From assembly GCF_001011035.1 (NCBI RefSeq), contig NZ_CP011492.1, positions 558,001 through 622,000 of the forward strand: a stretch of DNA of 64,000 bases, written 5' to 3'. Below are positions 8,430 through 17,169 of the stretch, in pieces (position 1 is the stretch's first letter; each line of letters starts with the position of its first letter). Source of the stretch: Streptomyces sp. CNQ-509 (GTDB taxonomy: Bacteria > Actinomycetota > Actinomycetes > Streptomycetales > Streptomycetaceae). Under the pieces are notes generated by a model. It saw only the letters and a program-made list of their open reading frames with translations, made no database searches and had not been told where the DNA came from. A program made the translations under genes and the position numbers.

Positions 8430-9317
8430 TCAGCCGCCGACTTGGCCGTCGCCCAGAACCTTCGCCGTGGTGCGCTCGGCGGTGGCGTCGTCCAGGCAGC
8501 CGCGCAGCCGCATGCGGTCGTGGTCGCCGAGCGCCGGGCGCACGCTGCCCACCCAGAGGTCGCCCTCCAGCCGGCTCAGCGGGGCGTGGCGCGCCGGGAC
8601 GCGGGTCGCGCGGCGGCAGCTCTCCCACAGGTCGCGCGCGGCCATCCGGCCCGCCGCCGCGTCGGCGGAGCCGCGCACCGCGACCTCGAAGACGACCGTC
8701 GTCGCCGCCGCGGTGGGCCGCTCCCGGGGCCGGGTCTGGGTGGCGTCCGCGAGCCGGCCGACGCCGAACGCCAGGGCGGTCAGGGCCAGTACGGCGACGA
8801 CGAACGTGCGGACCCGGGGCGGGCGCCGTACCGCGGGGCGGGACTCCAGCGGCTCCGCGCGGCCCACGCCGCCGGGCGGTGCCGCCAGTCCCGCGAGCCG
8901 GGCGGCGGTGCGGCGGTCCCCGGGGCCGCCGGCGGCGGAGGCGAGCTTCTGCACCGCCCAGGCGGCGGCCGACATCACCGCACCCGCGGCCATCAGCACG
9001 GGCACGAAGACGTACGTGCGGTGCGTGCCGTCACGGCGCCGGGCCTCCAGCCAGCGGAACCGCGGCGACGGATCGGGCCTGGTGCGCTCCAGGCCGCGCA
9101 GGATCTCCTCGGTGCGGTCGCGTCCTTCGGCGACCTCGCGGCGGAGCCGGGAGACCCGGGCGTGCAGGACGATGCCGACGAGCAGCACCTCGACGGCCAG
9201 CAGCAGCACGCCGCTGATGAGCGCGCGCTGCCACTCCCAGCGGTAGAGGTAGAGCACGAAGTAGCCCCCGGCGGCGGCGCCGGAGAGCCCGCCGAAGACA
9301 TAGCCCGCGTACTTCAC
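8430..9317 (-). CDS. conserved hypothetical membrane protein
   Basis: I do not recognise a named family. The 295-residue protein has two transmembrane helices at the N-terminus (about residues 5-25 and 33-52), a charged segment (RLRREVAEGRDRTEEILRGL) that looks helical and coiled-coil-prone, a third hydrophobic segment near 102-122 and a fourth near 168-187. A soluble C-terminal domain contains two Cys residues (near 230 and 271) that could pair outside the cell. The start is GTG at 9317 behind a GGGGGAGG ribosome-binding site. It lies 67 bases after the PEP-utilising gene on the same strand and may be its distal partner. Confidence 0.7.
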   Translation of the reverse strand: MKYAGYVFGGLSGAAAGGYFVLYLYRWEWQRALISGVLLLAVEVLLVGIVLHARVSRLRREVAEGRDRTEEILRGLERTRPDPSPRFRWLEARRRDGTHRTYVFVPVLMAAGAVMSAAAWAVQKLASAAGGPGDRRTAARLAGLAAPPGGVGRAEPLESRPAVRRPPRVRTFVVAVLALTALAFGVGRLADATQTRPRERPTAAATTVVFEVAVRGSADAAAGRMAARDLWESCRRATRVPARHAPLSRLEGDLWVGSVRPALGDHDRMRLRGCLDDATAERTTAKVLGDGQVGG

Positions 9318-9384
9318 GCCGCCTCCCCCGCCGTGCCGCGCGTGCGGTCGGGCACGCGATCGTCCCGGCAGCGTCGCCCGCCGG

Positions 9385-11613
9385 TCACGCCGCCGCCCCG
9401 GGACTGTCCCCGTGGGCCGCGTCGCCGCCGGTACGTGCCTCGCCCCCGGCGGCCGTCACCGCACCCGTCGTGCCGTCCACCGCCAGCGCCGTACCCGGCG
9501 GGAAGCGCTCCACCGCCCCCGGTACGCCCACCGCCGTCGGCACCCCGAACTCCCGGGCCAGCACCGCCAGATGCGACAGCGCGCTGCCGGTCTCCGCGAC
9601 CAGTCCGGCGAGCCCGGCGAGCTGCGGTGCGAGCCCCGGGTCGAGCACCGGCACCACCAGCACCGCCCGCTCCGGCCGCTCCCCCGCACCGTCCCAGGCC
9701 ACCCCCGCGCCGCTGCCGCCGCCCGCGCCCTGCCCGCCGCCCGCCGCCGGCCCGGCGCCCGCCGGATCCTGCGGTTCCGCCACCGGCCGCCCGCCGGCCA
9801 GCCGGAACGCCGCGGGCAGCCCCAGCCGTTCCGGCCGCGGCAGCCGCTCCGCGAAGTCCCGCGGCAGTCCCCTGCCGTCCGCGAGCGCGACCAGCTCGGG
9901 CCAGCGCAGCAGCGCCACCCGCGCCGCGCCGTCCAGCGCACCCGCCGCCGCCAGCCGCTCCGCCAGCTCCGCGACGACCCGGCTCTGCATCTCCTGCACC
10001 CACCGGATCCGCAGCCGCAGCCCCTCCCGCACCGGCAACGCGCCCACCCCGCGCGGCACCCCGCTCCACCGGGTGCGCACGGGCAGCGGCGGCGCCGCGC
10101 CGAGCGCCGGCGGCAGCAGCGCCAGCAGCACCGGGTGCCGGGCGATCAGCTCGGCGTCGTCGTGCGCCGCGTCCTGCCGCGGCACCTCCGCCAGCACGGC
10201 CAGCGCCTCCCCCGCCGCGGTGGCCCCGGTGCCCGCGCCGGGCAGCGCGCCGGCCAGCGACTCCTGGGCGTGCAGCGCGGAGAGCACGGTACGGCCCCAG
10301 CCCGCGGCGTCGAGCAGCCGGCCGCCGGCCATCGCGGCCGGCTCGGGCAGCCCGGCGAGCTGCTCGTCGACCTCGGCCATGAGGTCGCGCGCGAGCACGG
10401 GCAGCGCGGTGCGCAGCCGCCCCGTGCGCCAGGCCGCGCCGAGGAGCCGGGCGCCGCGCAGCGGGTTCATGAAGTCCCGTACCGGATGGGCGGACTTGAC
10501 CGCGCCGAGCAGCCGGAGGTCGGCGGCGGCCCGGCCGTCGACGGTGGTGACGGCGGGCAGCGCGCGCAGGTGCCGCCGGGGCGCGGTGCCGGCGATGTCG
10601 AGGGCGACCGTCAGGCCGTGCGACATGGGCGCGACCCACAGGTCCTCCTCCAGCGGCTGGAGCACCGCGGGGAAGGTCTCGGCGACCGGCCCCGGGCCCA
10701 GCAGCCGGGCGGTACGCGGCGGGCGCGGCGGCATCGCGGTGATCGGCCGGGACTGGAAGAGCCACAGCCGCCCGTCGGCGTCGAAGCCGAACTCGACGTC
10801 CTGCGGCTCGCCGAAGACCCGCTCCGCGCGCCGGGCCAGCGACGCCAGCCGGGCGAGACGCCCGCGGCCGAGGAGGCGCGCGCCCGGCGGCTCCGCGGGG
10901 ACGGCGGCGATCCGCCGGCCGCACCGGGTGAGCTGGTAGCGGACGCCCTGCGCGGTGCCGTCGACGAGGGTGCCGGGGCCGCCGTCGACGGCGCTGACCA
11001 GCAGCCGGTCGTGGCGTCCCGCCACGGGGTCGGCGCCGAACATCACGCCGCCGGCCGCGGCCCGCAGCATGGGCTGCACCAGGACGGCCATGCGCCCGGG
11101 CGCCCCGGCGCGCAGCGGCGCCTCGCGGGGCGCGGCGGCGGGGCCGACGAGCCCGCGGGCGGCGGAGTCGAGCACGCGGCGGACGGCGGCGGCGAAGTCG
11201 TCCCAGCCGCGGACGTCCGGCACGGTCTCGTACCAGCCGGCCATCGAGGAGTCCGCGGCGTCCTCGTACGCGGAGGAGGACCGTACGATCAGCGGCCGCC
11301 GCCCGCCCTCGCTGAGATCCCGCCAGGCGGCGTACAGCGCGCCGGGTCCCGCGGGGGCGCCGGGGGCGAGGGCGGGGTCGGTGAGCACGAAGCCCGGGAG
11401 GACGGGCAGCCCCGCGGCGGCGGCGCGGGCCAGGTTGGCGGCCTTGGCCCCGGCGCTGCCGGGATCCCGGGCGGGTCGTGCGTGCAGCGGGAGCACCGCC
11501 GGCCACGCCCCGCCCGCGGCCCGTTCCGTACGCGCGGCGCGCGCCGCCTGGTCCGCATCCGCCGCGCGTGCCGCGGGATCCGCGTCCGCCGTCCGCTCCG
11601 CTTCGGTCGCCAT
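9385..11613 (-). CDS. PEP/pyruvate-binding phosphotransferase, rifampin-phosphotransferase-like
   Basis: The 742-residue protein combines an N-terminal PPDK-type ATP-grasp domain (GAKAANLARA, near residues 40-50, then a Ser/Glu/Asp-rich LIVRSSSAYEDAADSSMAGW nucleotide region near 108-127), a divergent central domain, and a C-terminal mobile phospho-histidine domain with the catalytic His in TGSALSHLAVLAREFGVP near residue 676. This three-part order resembles rifampin phosphotransferase and PEP synthase, although the total length is shorter than either. The ATG at 11613 (GGAG spaced about 7 bases) is preferred to a TTG at 11721 that adds a low-complexity tail. The substrate is unknown; antibiotic or small-molecule phosphorylation is only a possibility. 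Confidence 0.75.
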   Translation of the reverse strand: MATEAERTADADPAARAADADQAARAARTERAAGGAWPAVLPLHARPARDPGSAGAKAANLARAAAAGLPVLPGFVLTDPALAPGAPAGPGALYAAWRDLSEGGRRPLIVRSSSAYEDAADSSMAGWYETVPDVRGWDDFAAAVRRVLDSAARGLVGPAAAPREAPLRAGAPGRMAVLVQPMLRAAAGGVMFGADPVAGRHDRLLVSAVDGGPGTLVDGTAQGVRYQLTRCGRRIAAVPAEPPGARLLGRGRLARLASLARRAERVFGEPQDVEFGFDADGRLWLFQSRPITAMPPRPPRTARLLGPGPVAETFPAVLQPLEEDLWVAPMSHGLTVALDIAGTAPRRHLRALPAVTTVDGRAAADLRLLGAVKSAHPVRDFMNPLRGARLLGAAWRTGRLRTALPVLARDLMAEVDEQLAGLPEPAAMAGGRLLDAAGWGRTVLSALHAQESLAGALPGAGTGATAAGEALAVLAEVPRQDAAHDDAELIARHPVLLALLPPALGAAPPLPVRTRWSGVPRGVGALPVREGLRLRIRWVQEMQSRVVAELAERLAAAGALDGAARVALLRWPELVALADGRGLPRDFAERLPRPERLGLPAAFRLAGGRPVAEPQDPAGAGPAAGGGQGAGGGSGAGVAWDGAGERPERAVLVVPVLDPGLAPQLAGLAGLVAETGSALSHLAVLAREFGVPTAVGVPGAVERFPPGTALAVDGTTGAVTAAGGEARTGGDAAHGDSPGAAA

Positions 11614-11838
11614 CAGCGGCTCCACCTCCGCCCCTCGTGCGCGCGCCCCTTGCGGGGGCCGCACGCCCGACTCGGTCCCGGGTAGCGGAGGGAGCCGGCC
11701 GGGCCGTCGCGGGGCAGTCAACGGGGAACCGCCGCGGCGACCCGGCGGGTTCGACCGGGTTGCTTACGAATCAGTATGCCGCGAGCGGCCGGAGGTATTC
11801 CTCAGGGATGTCCCCGAGTGGACCCGGGCACGCGCGGG

Positions 11839-12888
11839 CTACCGCTGTTCGCCGTCGCCGTGCCTGACGGTGGCGGAGCCCACGAGCGCGTAGTGGTCGG
11901 AGATCTCGCTGTCGCGCGGCAGCGCGTCGCCCCTGACGTTCCCGAAGTGGTCCCGGTCCACGAAGATGTAGTCGAGCTTCGCCTCCTTGACCTCCGCCGA
12001 CTGGCGGAGGTGCGTGGGCTCTCCCGACCGGCAGGCGCAGGGCCGCGGCGCAGCGGCCTTGCAGGTGGCGTCGAAGCGGGCCGCGTCGGTCTCGTCGACC
12101 TCCATGAGCCGGCCGCTGCCGCCCAGCCCGGGCCGGTAGAAGGGGTCGAGGTCGGTGGAGCGCGGGCTGGTGGTGCGGTCGGGGATCGTGTCGGTGCGGT
12201 GCAGCGGGTTGAAGTCGCCGCCCAGCACGACCGGGGTGCCGGCGCCGAGCCACGGGTGGGCGGCCAGGTTGGCGGCCTGCCTGGCGTTGATGTCCGGCGG
12301 CTTGCCGTCGTACTGCGGGTAGAGGTGGACCGAGCAGCCGCGGGTCTTCCGGCCCCGGATCTCCGCCTCGACGCACGCCGCGTGCCATGCCTCCGGGCCG
12401 GAGTACTGCCGGGTGTAGTCGTCGTCGGGGTCGATCGTGACGGCCTCGCCGGGGGTGATCGGCCCCTTGGCGTAGACGGCGATGCCGTACACGCCCTTGG
12501 TGACCGTGCCGTCCGGTTCCTTCACGTCGCACACGCCGGGCCGCCGGAAGGTCTCGACGAAGTGCCCGTGGTAGCCGTCGCCCTTCAGGGCCCGGCCTAT
12601 CGTCTCGAACTGCTGCGAGCAGACCTCCTGGAGGAAGACGAAGTCGCTCTTCTCCGCGCGGGCGTGCGCGACGACCGCCTCGCGTCTCTTCTCCACCTCG
12701 CGGGTCGCGGAGCAGTCCGCGGTGTTCGGGCTGTTGCCGCAGATGTTGTACGTGAGGAATCCGACCGGTGCGCCGGAGGCGTCCCTGGACGGAGGCGCCG
12801 CCGGTGCGGGACCGGCGGCGGCCGGCGCCGCGGCGGCCACGGTGAGCAGCAGCGCCGGCAAGACGGCGTGGGCCCTGCGTCGCAGCAT
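11839..12888 (-). CDS. secreted endonuclease/exonuclease/phosphatase-family hydrolase
   Basis: This 349-residue exported enzyme has an Ala-rich signal peptide (residues 1 to about 31). It contains the metallo-phosphodiesterase signatures of the DNase I/exonuclease III fold in order: FLTYNICG (Asn, near 44), FLQEV (metal-binding Glu, near 85), VVLGGDFNPL (Asp-x-Asn, near 222), KLDYIFVD (Asp, near 306) and SDHYALVG (Asp-His, near 331). Several Cys residues suggest disulphides outside the cell. Substrates in this family include DNA, sphingomyelin and inositol phosphates, so extracellular nuclease or phosphodiesterase is the safe call. It is a single gene. Confidence 0.88.
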   Translation of the reverse strand: MLRRRAHAVLPALLLTVAAAAPAAAGPAPAAPPSRDASGAPVGFLTYNICGNSPNTADCSATREVEKRREAVVAHARAEKSDFVFLQEVCSQQFETIGRALKGDGYHGHFVETFRRPGVCDVKEPDGTVTKGVYGIAVYAKGPITPGEAVTIDPDDDYTRQYSGPEAWHAACVEAEIRGRKTRGCSVHLYPQYDGKPPDINARQAANLAAHPWLGAGTPVVLGGDFNPLHRTDTIPDRTTSPRSTDLDPFYRPGLGGSGRLMEVDETDAARFDATCKAAAPRPCACRSGEPTHLRQSAEVKEAKLDYIFVDRDHFGNVRGDALPRDSEISDHYALVGSATVRHGDGEQR

Positions 12889-13039
12889 GGGAGCGTCGTT
12901 CCTTCTCGGCCGCGAACAGCCTTGCGGCGCACGGCAGATGGGAGAGATGGAGCCCAGGTGATCGCTGGGAATGGTGTCATCGGAAGTGGATCGGCACCAG
13001 ACGACCTCCTTTGCGCTACGCCCGTCAGGCGGCCCGCGC

Positions 13040-13462
13040 TCAGCCGAGGAAGGACAGCCGCACGCTGCGCTGCGGGTTGTCGCGGTTGGTGTCGACCAGC
13101 ACCACCGACTGCCAGGTGCCCAGCTCCAGCCGGCCGCCGATCACCGGCAGCGTGGCGTGCGGCGGCACCAGCGCGGGCAGCACGTGGTCGCGGCCGTGTC
13201 CCGGGCTGCCGTGCCGGTGGTTCCAGCGGTCGTCGGCGGGCAGCAGGTCGTGCAGCGCGGCGAGGAGGTCGTCGTCGCTGCCCGCGCCCGTCTCGATGAG
13301 CGCGATGCCCGCGGTGGCGTGCGGGACGAAGACGTTGAGCAGCCCGTCGCGGCCGTCGGCCGCCTCACGCAGGAAGGCGTCGCACTCCGCGGTGAGGTCG
13401 TGCACGGTCTCGCCGGACCCCGTGGTGATCCGCAGCGCGTGGGTGGTGAAGACGTCGGTCAT
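13040..13462 (-). CDS. YjbQ family (UPF0047) protein
   Basis: The 140-residue protein has the full YjbQ signature: L-x-I-T-T near the start, LLNVFVPHATAGIAL (residues 46-60), the loop ENE-like GAGSDDDLL, a DRWNHRHGSPGHGRDH segment and ELGTWQSVVLVDTN near the end. Conserved His residues bind metal in known structures, and members show weak thiamine-phosphate synthase activity whose relevance is unclear. The ATG at 13462 is chosen over a much longer extension that translates as noise. It is transcribed away from the flavin monooxygenase gene, with 55 bases between the two starts. Confidence 0.9.
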   Translation of the reverse strand: MTDVFTTHALRITTGSGETVHDLTAECDAFLREAADGRDGLLNVFVPHATAGIALIETGAGSDDDLLAALHDLLPADDRWNHRHGSPGHGRDHVLPALVPPHATLPVIGGRLELGTWQSVVLVDTNRDNPQRSVRLSFLG

Positions 13463-13517
13463 GGGGCCAGCATCGCGCATGGGGAAGATCCGTGCCGCCA
13501 CGGGCGTTGGCGCACAC

Positions 13518-14642
13518 ATGAGCGGCATCGTACGGACGCAGGTGGTGGTGATCGGCTCGGGGCAGGCCGGGCTGTCGGCGGCGTACTTCCTCCGCCGCGC
13601 GGGCCTGGACTTCGTCGTCCTGGACCACTCCCCCGGGCCCGGCGGCGCGTGGCAGTTCCGGTGGCCGACGCTCACGTACGGCAAGGCGCACCGCGTGCAC
13701 GACCTGCCCGGTATGGCGCTGACCGCCGCCGAGGCGGACGGGACCCGGCCGGCCGCGGAGGTCGTCGCGGAGTACTTCGGCGCGTACGAACGCGCCTTCG
13801 AGCTGCCCGTGCGCCGGCCGGTGAACGTCGCCGAGGTGCGCGAGGGCGCCGGGGCGGAGACCGGGCGGCTACAGGTGGTGACGGACGCGGGCACGTGGTC
13901 GGCGCAGGCGCTGGTCAACGCCACGGGCACCTGGGACCGGCCGTTCTGGCCGCGCTACCCGGGCCAGGAGACGTTCCGCGGCCGGCAGCTCCACACGGCG
14001 CAGTACCGCGGCCCGCAGGACTTCGCCGGGCAGCGCGTGGTGGTCGTCGGCGGCGGCGCCTCCGGCACGCAGCACCTGCTGGAGCTGGCGGGGACCGCGG
14101 CGGAGACCGCCTGGGTGACACGCCGGCCGCCGGTGTGGCGGGAGGGACCGTTCACCGAGGACTGGGGCCGCGCGGTGGTCGCCAGGGTCGACGAGCGGGT
14201 ACGGGCAGGGCTGCCGCCGAAGAGCGTGGTCGGCGAGACCGGTCTGGCGCTGACGGACGAGGTACGCGCCGCGCGGGCGGCCGGCGTGCTCGTGCGGCGG
14301 CCGATGTTCGAGCGGATCACGCCGGACGGCGTGGCCTGGGCGGACGGGACGGTCTTCGGCGCGGACGCGATCCTGTGGGCCACGGGCTTCCGCGCCGCCG
14401 TCGACCACCTGGCGCCGCTGCGGCTCCGCGAGCCGGGCGGCGGCATCCGCATGGACGGCACCCGCGCGGCCCGCGACCCGCGGATCCACCTCGTGGGCTA
14501 CGGCCCGTCGGCGAGCACCATCGGCGCCAACCGCGCCGGCCGCGCGGCGGTCCGCGAGCTGACCCGGCTCCTGGCCGGCACGCCCGGCCGCGGCCCCGGG
14601 CCCGTACCCGCGGAGCCCGGCGCCGTCAGCGCTGCTGTCTGA
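13518..14642 (+). CDS. flavin-containing monooxygenase / NAD(P)-binding oxidoreductase
   Basis: The 374-residue protein has two Rossmann dinucleotide motifs. The FAD site is VVIGSGQAGLSAAYFLRRAG (near residues 9-28) and the NADPH site is VVVVGGGASG (near 175). There is also an ATG-type motif (LVNATGTWDRP near 134) and a late WATGF (near 294), as in small flavin monooxygenases and CzcO-like proteins. It probably oxidises a small organic substrate in the cytoplasm. The 3' end overlaps the convergent LacI gene by 17 bases, so read-through from one would be antisense to the other. Start ATG at 13518 follows noise-like upstream sequence. Confidence 0.88.
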   Translation: MSGIVRTQVVVIGSGQAGLSAAYFLRRAGLDFVVLDHSPGPGGAWQFRWPTLTYGKAHRVHDLPGMALTAAEADGTRPAAEVVAEYFGAYERAFELPVRRPVNVAEVREGAGAETGRLQVVTDAGTWSAQALVNATGTWDRPFWPRYPGQETFRGRQLHTAQYRGPQDFAGQRVVVVGGGASGTQHLLELAGTAAETAWVTRRPPVWREGPFTEDWGRAVVARVDERVRAGLPPKSVVGETGLALTDEVRAARAAGVLVRRPMFERITPDGVAWADGTVFGADAILWATGFRAAVDHLAPLRLREPGGGIRMDGTRAARDPRIHLVGYGPSASTIGANRAGRAAVRELTRLLAGTPGRGPGPVPAEPGAVSAAV

Positions 14643-15648
14643 GGCTGGAGCTGCGGACCACCAGCTCGGGCTGGAGCACGATCCGCTGGTGGTCGTGGTC
14701 CTCCACGCCCCGTTCCGTCTCCTCGATCAGCAGCTCCGCGGCCTCCCGGCCCATCCGGTGCGCCGGCTGGCGCACCGAGGTGAGGGGCACCGCCGCCGCG
14801 GCGGCGAACTCGATGTCGTCGTAGCCGACGAGCGCGATGTCGCCGGGCACCGAGACGCCCGCCGCGAAGAGGGTCTGGAGCACGCCGAGCGCGAGGAGGT
14901 CGTTGGCGCAGAAGACCGCCGACGGGCGCGGCGACATGCCCAGCAGCCTGGCCCCGGCGTCCCGGCCCGCGGCGACGTCCATCTGCTCGGTCTCGACGTG
15001 GATGAGCGCCTCAGGACCGAGCCCCTCCTCGGCGAGGGCGGCCAGAGCCCCGGTGTGGCGGTCCTGGCACTGCGGGAGCTGCATGGGGCCGCTGACGTAG
15101 ACCAGGGAGCCGTGGCCTGCGCCGATCAGGTGACGGGCGGCGAGCACGCCGCCCTGGACGTCGTCCAGCGAGACCGAGCAGGCGTCGGCGCTGGCGACGG
15201 TGCGGTCCACGAAGACGTACGGGATGCCGTGCCGGCCGAAGGACTCCAGCGTGCGTCCGCTGGTGTCGGCCGGGGTGACGAGCACGCCGCGCACCCGCTG
15301 CTCGGCGAAGAGGCCCAGGTACTCGGCCTCCTCGGCGGGGCTCTGCGCGCTGTTGCAGAGCATCACGCCGAGCCCCGCTTCGCGCGCGGCGCGCTCGGCG
15401 CCGGTGGCGACGTCGACGAAGAACGGGTTGGTCATGTCGAGGACGAGCAGCGCGATGATGCGGCTGCGCCCGGCGCGCAGTTGCCGCGCCGACTCGCTGC
15501 GTACGTAGCCGAGCCGGTCGATGGCCGCCTGCACCCGCTCGCGGGTGGCGGCGGCCACGCTGTCCGGCCGGTTGATGACGTTCGACACGGTGCCGACGGA
15601 GACGCCCGCGTGCCGCGCGACGTCCTTGATGCCCACCATGCGCCCCAC
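14626..15648 (-). CDS. LacI-family transcriptional regulator, probable rhamnose regulator
   Basis: The 340-residue protein begins with a classic LacI helix-turn-helix (IKDVARHAGVSVGTVSNVIN, residues 6-25) and hinge, followed by a periplasmic-binding-like sensor domain (LVLDMTNPFF, FVDRTVAS, VGYDDIEFA). The GTG at 15648 has AAGGGG about 8 bases upstream and is preferred to the ATG at 15639. It lies 67 bases downstream of the last gene of the leftward rhamnose operon and is probably expressed partly with it. The divergent rhamnose control region holds LacI-like palindromes, so the simplest inference is that this protein represses both operons until rhamnose or a derivative binds. Confidence 0.9.
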   Translation of the reverse strand: MGRMVGIKDVARHAGVSVGTVSNVINRPDSVAAATRERVQAAIDRLGYVRSESARQLRAGRSRIIALLVLDMTNPFFVDVATGAERAAREAGLGVMLCNSAQSPAEEAEYLGLFAEQRVRGVLVTPADTSGRTLESFGRHGIPYVFVDRTVASADACSVSLDDVQGGVLAARHLIGAGHGSLVYVSGPMQLPQCQDRHTGALAALAEEGLGPEALIHVETEQMDVAAGRDAGARLLGMSPRPSAVFCANDLLALGVLQTLFAAGVSVPGDIALVGYDDIEFAAAAAVPLTSVRQPAHRMGREAAELLIEETERGVEDHDHQRIVLQPELVVRSSSLRQQR

Positions 15649-15715
15649 GCGCGTTCCCCTTCAGCCGTCCAGCCGGTCGTACGCGGCGCGCCCCGGCCGC
15701 GGCCCGTCGCTCATG

Positions 15716-17161
15716 CTACGCATCGCCCTCGCCACTCCCCGCAACCTCCACCAGGTCCAGCCCGGCGAGATCCGCGAGCGCCCGCAGCTCCGGCAGCAGG
15801 TGGCCGGTGGCCAGCGCCCAGTGGTGGCCGACTCCGCTCGCGCTCCACTCGTCGCACCACTCGCCCGGATCCCGGCCGAAGTCGACGCGGGAGGTGGTGT
15901 TGCCGATGGCCAGCAGCGGTCCCGGGGTGACGGTGCCGGTGGAGGCGATGAGCCGGTAGCGCCCGTCGCGGGTCTGGCCGAGGCCGACGGCGGTGACCGG
16001 CCCGTGCCGTACGTCGAACTCCACGGACACGCCCCAGCCGCGCTTGCCGTGGTAGACGCCGAGGCCGCGCAGCAGCGGCCGGCCCTCGCTGATCGCCAGG
16101 TGCCCGGGCCCGTCGTGGCCCATCTCCACGACACCGTCGCGGAAGTTGAGCGCCTGCATCTCGGTGAAGGAGCCGCCGGCGCCGAACCGGTCGGCGACGA
16201 GCATGGCGAGCGAGGTCCGCAGCTCGTACTCGCCCGCGGCGGGGATGCCTCGGGCGGTGAGCAGGGACGCGCCGAGGATCATGCCGGCGCCCAGCCGCTC
16301 GTGCGTCTCGCCGTCGAGGCCGCGGTGGTAGTACGCGAGGGAGTCGAGGTCGAAGTCGGCGGCGAGCCGGTCGAGGCCCACCGACACCCGCGCCGCCCAG
16401 GCCAGGTCGTCGGGGTCGACGGTCGCGTCGAGGTCGAAGACCTCGCGGGTCTCGGCGAGCTTCGCCGCCACCTCGGCGTCGCCGGCCTTCGCGGCCCGTA
16501 CCCGCAGGTCGTCGAATTCCAGCACCTCGACGTGGCCGCCGAGGTTCGCGGGGACCATGGTGAGGTCGGTGGAGACGTCGTACATGCCCGGATAGAGGTG
16601 GCCCATCAGCCCGTGCCGGCCGCCGCGCAGCACGGCCCGCACCCCCGCCGCCCGGATCCAGCGGCCGATCCTGGCCCACGCCCGCTCGTCCTCCAGATGG
16701 CCGGAGACCGAGCGGAAGGGGACGCCGCAGCGCTCGAAGGCGTTGGCCATCTCGGGCAGCGGGCAGGCGCCGCAGTAGGCGAGCCACTGGCCGGTGTCGA
16801 AGCTCGCGTGGTCCATCGCCTCGGTGGGCTGCAGGTTGATCAGCAGCACCGGCGCGCCGCTGCGCTGGGCGACGGGGACGAGCATCGTCGCGGTCATGTA
16901 CGTGGTGAGGAAGCCGACGATCAGGTCGCAGTCCGCGGCGCGCAGCTTCTCCGCCGCGGCGGCGCCCCCGGGGGTGTCGGAGATGAAGCCGGCGTCGACG
17001 ACCTCGGCGTCGAACCCCGCCATCCGCTCGGCCACCCGGGCGGCGGAGCGCCTGAGCTGCGGCAGCAGGTCGGGGAACTGCGGCCAGTACGCGCCGAGTC
17101 CGCCGGCGACCAGGCCGACGCGCGGACGGCGGGCGGTGGCGGGGATGCGTGCGGTCGTCAT
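15716..17161 (-). CDS. L-fucose/L-arabinose-isomerase-family protein in rhamnose operon
   Basis: The 481-residue protein resembles AraA/FucI aldose-ketose isomerases. N-terminal Rossmann-like sequence (VGLVAGGLGAYWPQFPDLL) is followed by the DCDLIVGFLTTYMTA region. Candidate metal ligands align by spacing with AraA: Glu in GEYELRTSLA (near 307), Glu in SFTEMQALNF (near 328), His in EMGHDGPGH (near 343) and His in GVGHHWALATGHL (near 448). The operon already has a dedicated rhamnose isomerase (RhaI) in the divergent unit, so this enzyme probably acts on a second sugar of the same glycan or another aldose. It starts 8 bases after the beta-propeller gene. Substrate is not known. Confidence 0.8.
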   Translation of the reverse strand: MTTARIPATARRPRVGLVAGGLGAYWPQFPDLLPQLRRSAARVAERMAGFDAEVVDAGFISDTPGGAAAAEKLRAADCDLIVGFLTTYMTATMLVPVAQRSGAPVLLINLQPTEAMDHASFDTGQWLAYCGACPLPEMANAFERCGVPFRSVSGHLEDERAWARIGRWIRAAGVRAVLRGGRHGLMGHLYPGMYDVSTDLTMVPANLGGHVEVLEFDDLRVRAAKAGDAEVAAKLAETREVFDLDATVDPDDLAWAARVSVGLDRLAADFDLDSLAYYHRGLDGETHERLGAGMILGASLLTARGIPAAGEYELRTSLAMLVADRFGAGGSFTEMQALNFRDGVVEMGHDGPGHLAISEGRPLLRGLGVYHGKRGWGVSVEFDVRHGPVTAVGLGQTRDGRYRLIASTGTVTPGPLLAIGNTTSRVDFGRDPGEWCDEWSASGVGHHWALATGHLLPELRALADLAGLDLVEVAGSGEGDA

Positions 17162-17169
17162 GGTGGCTC

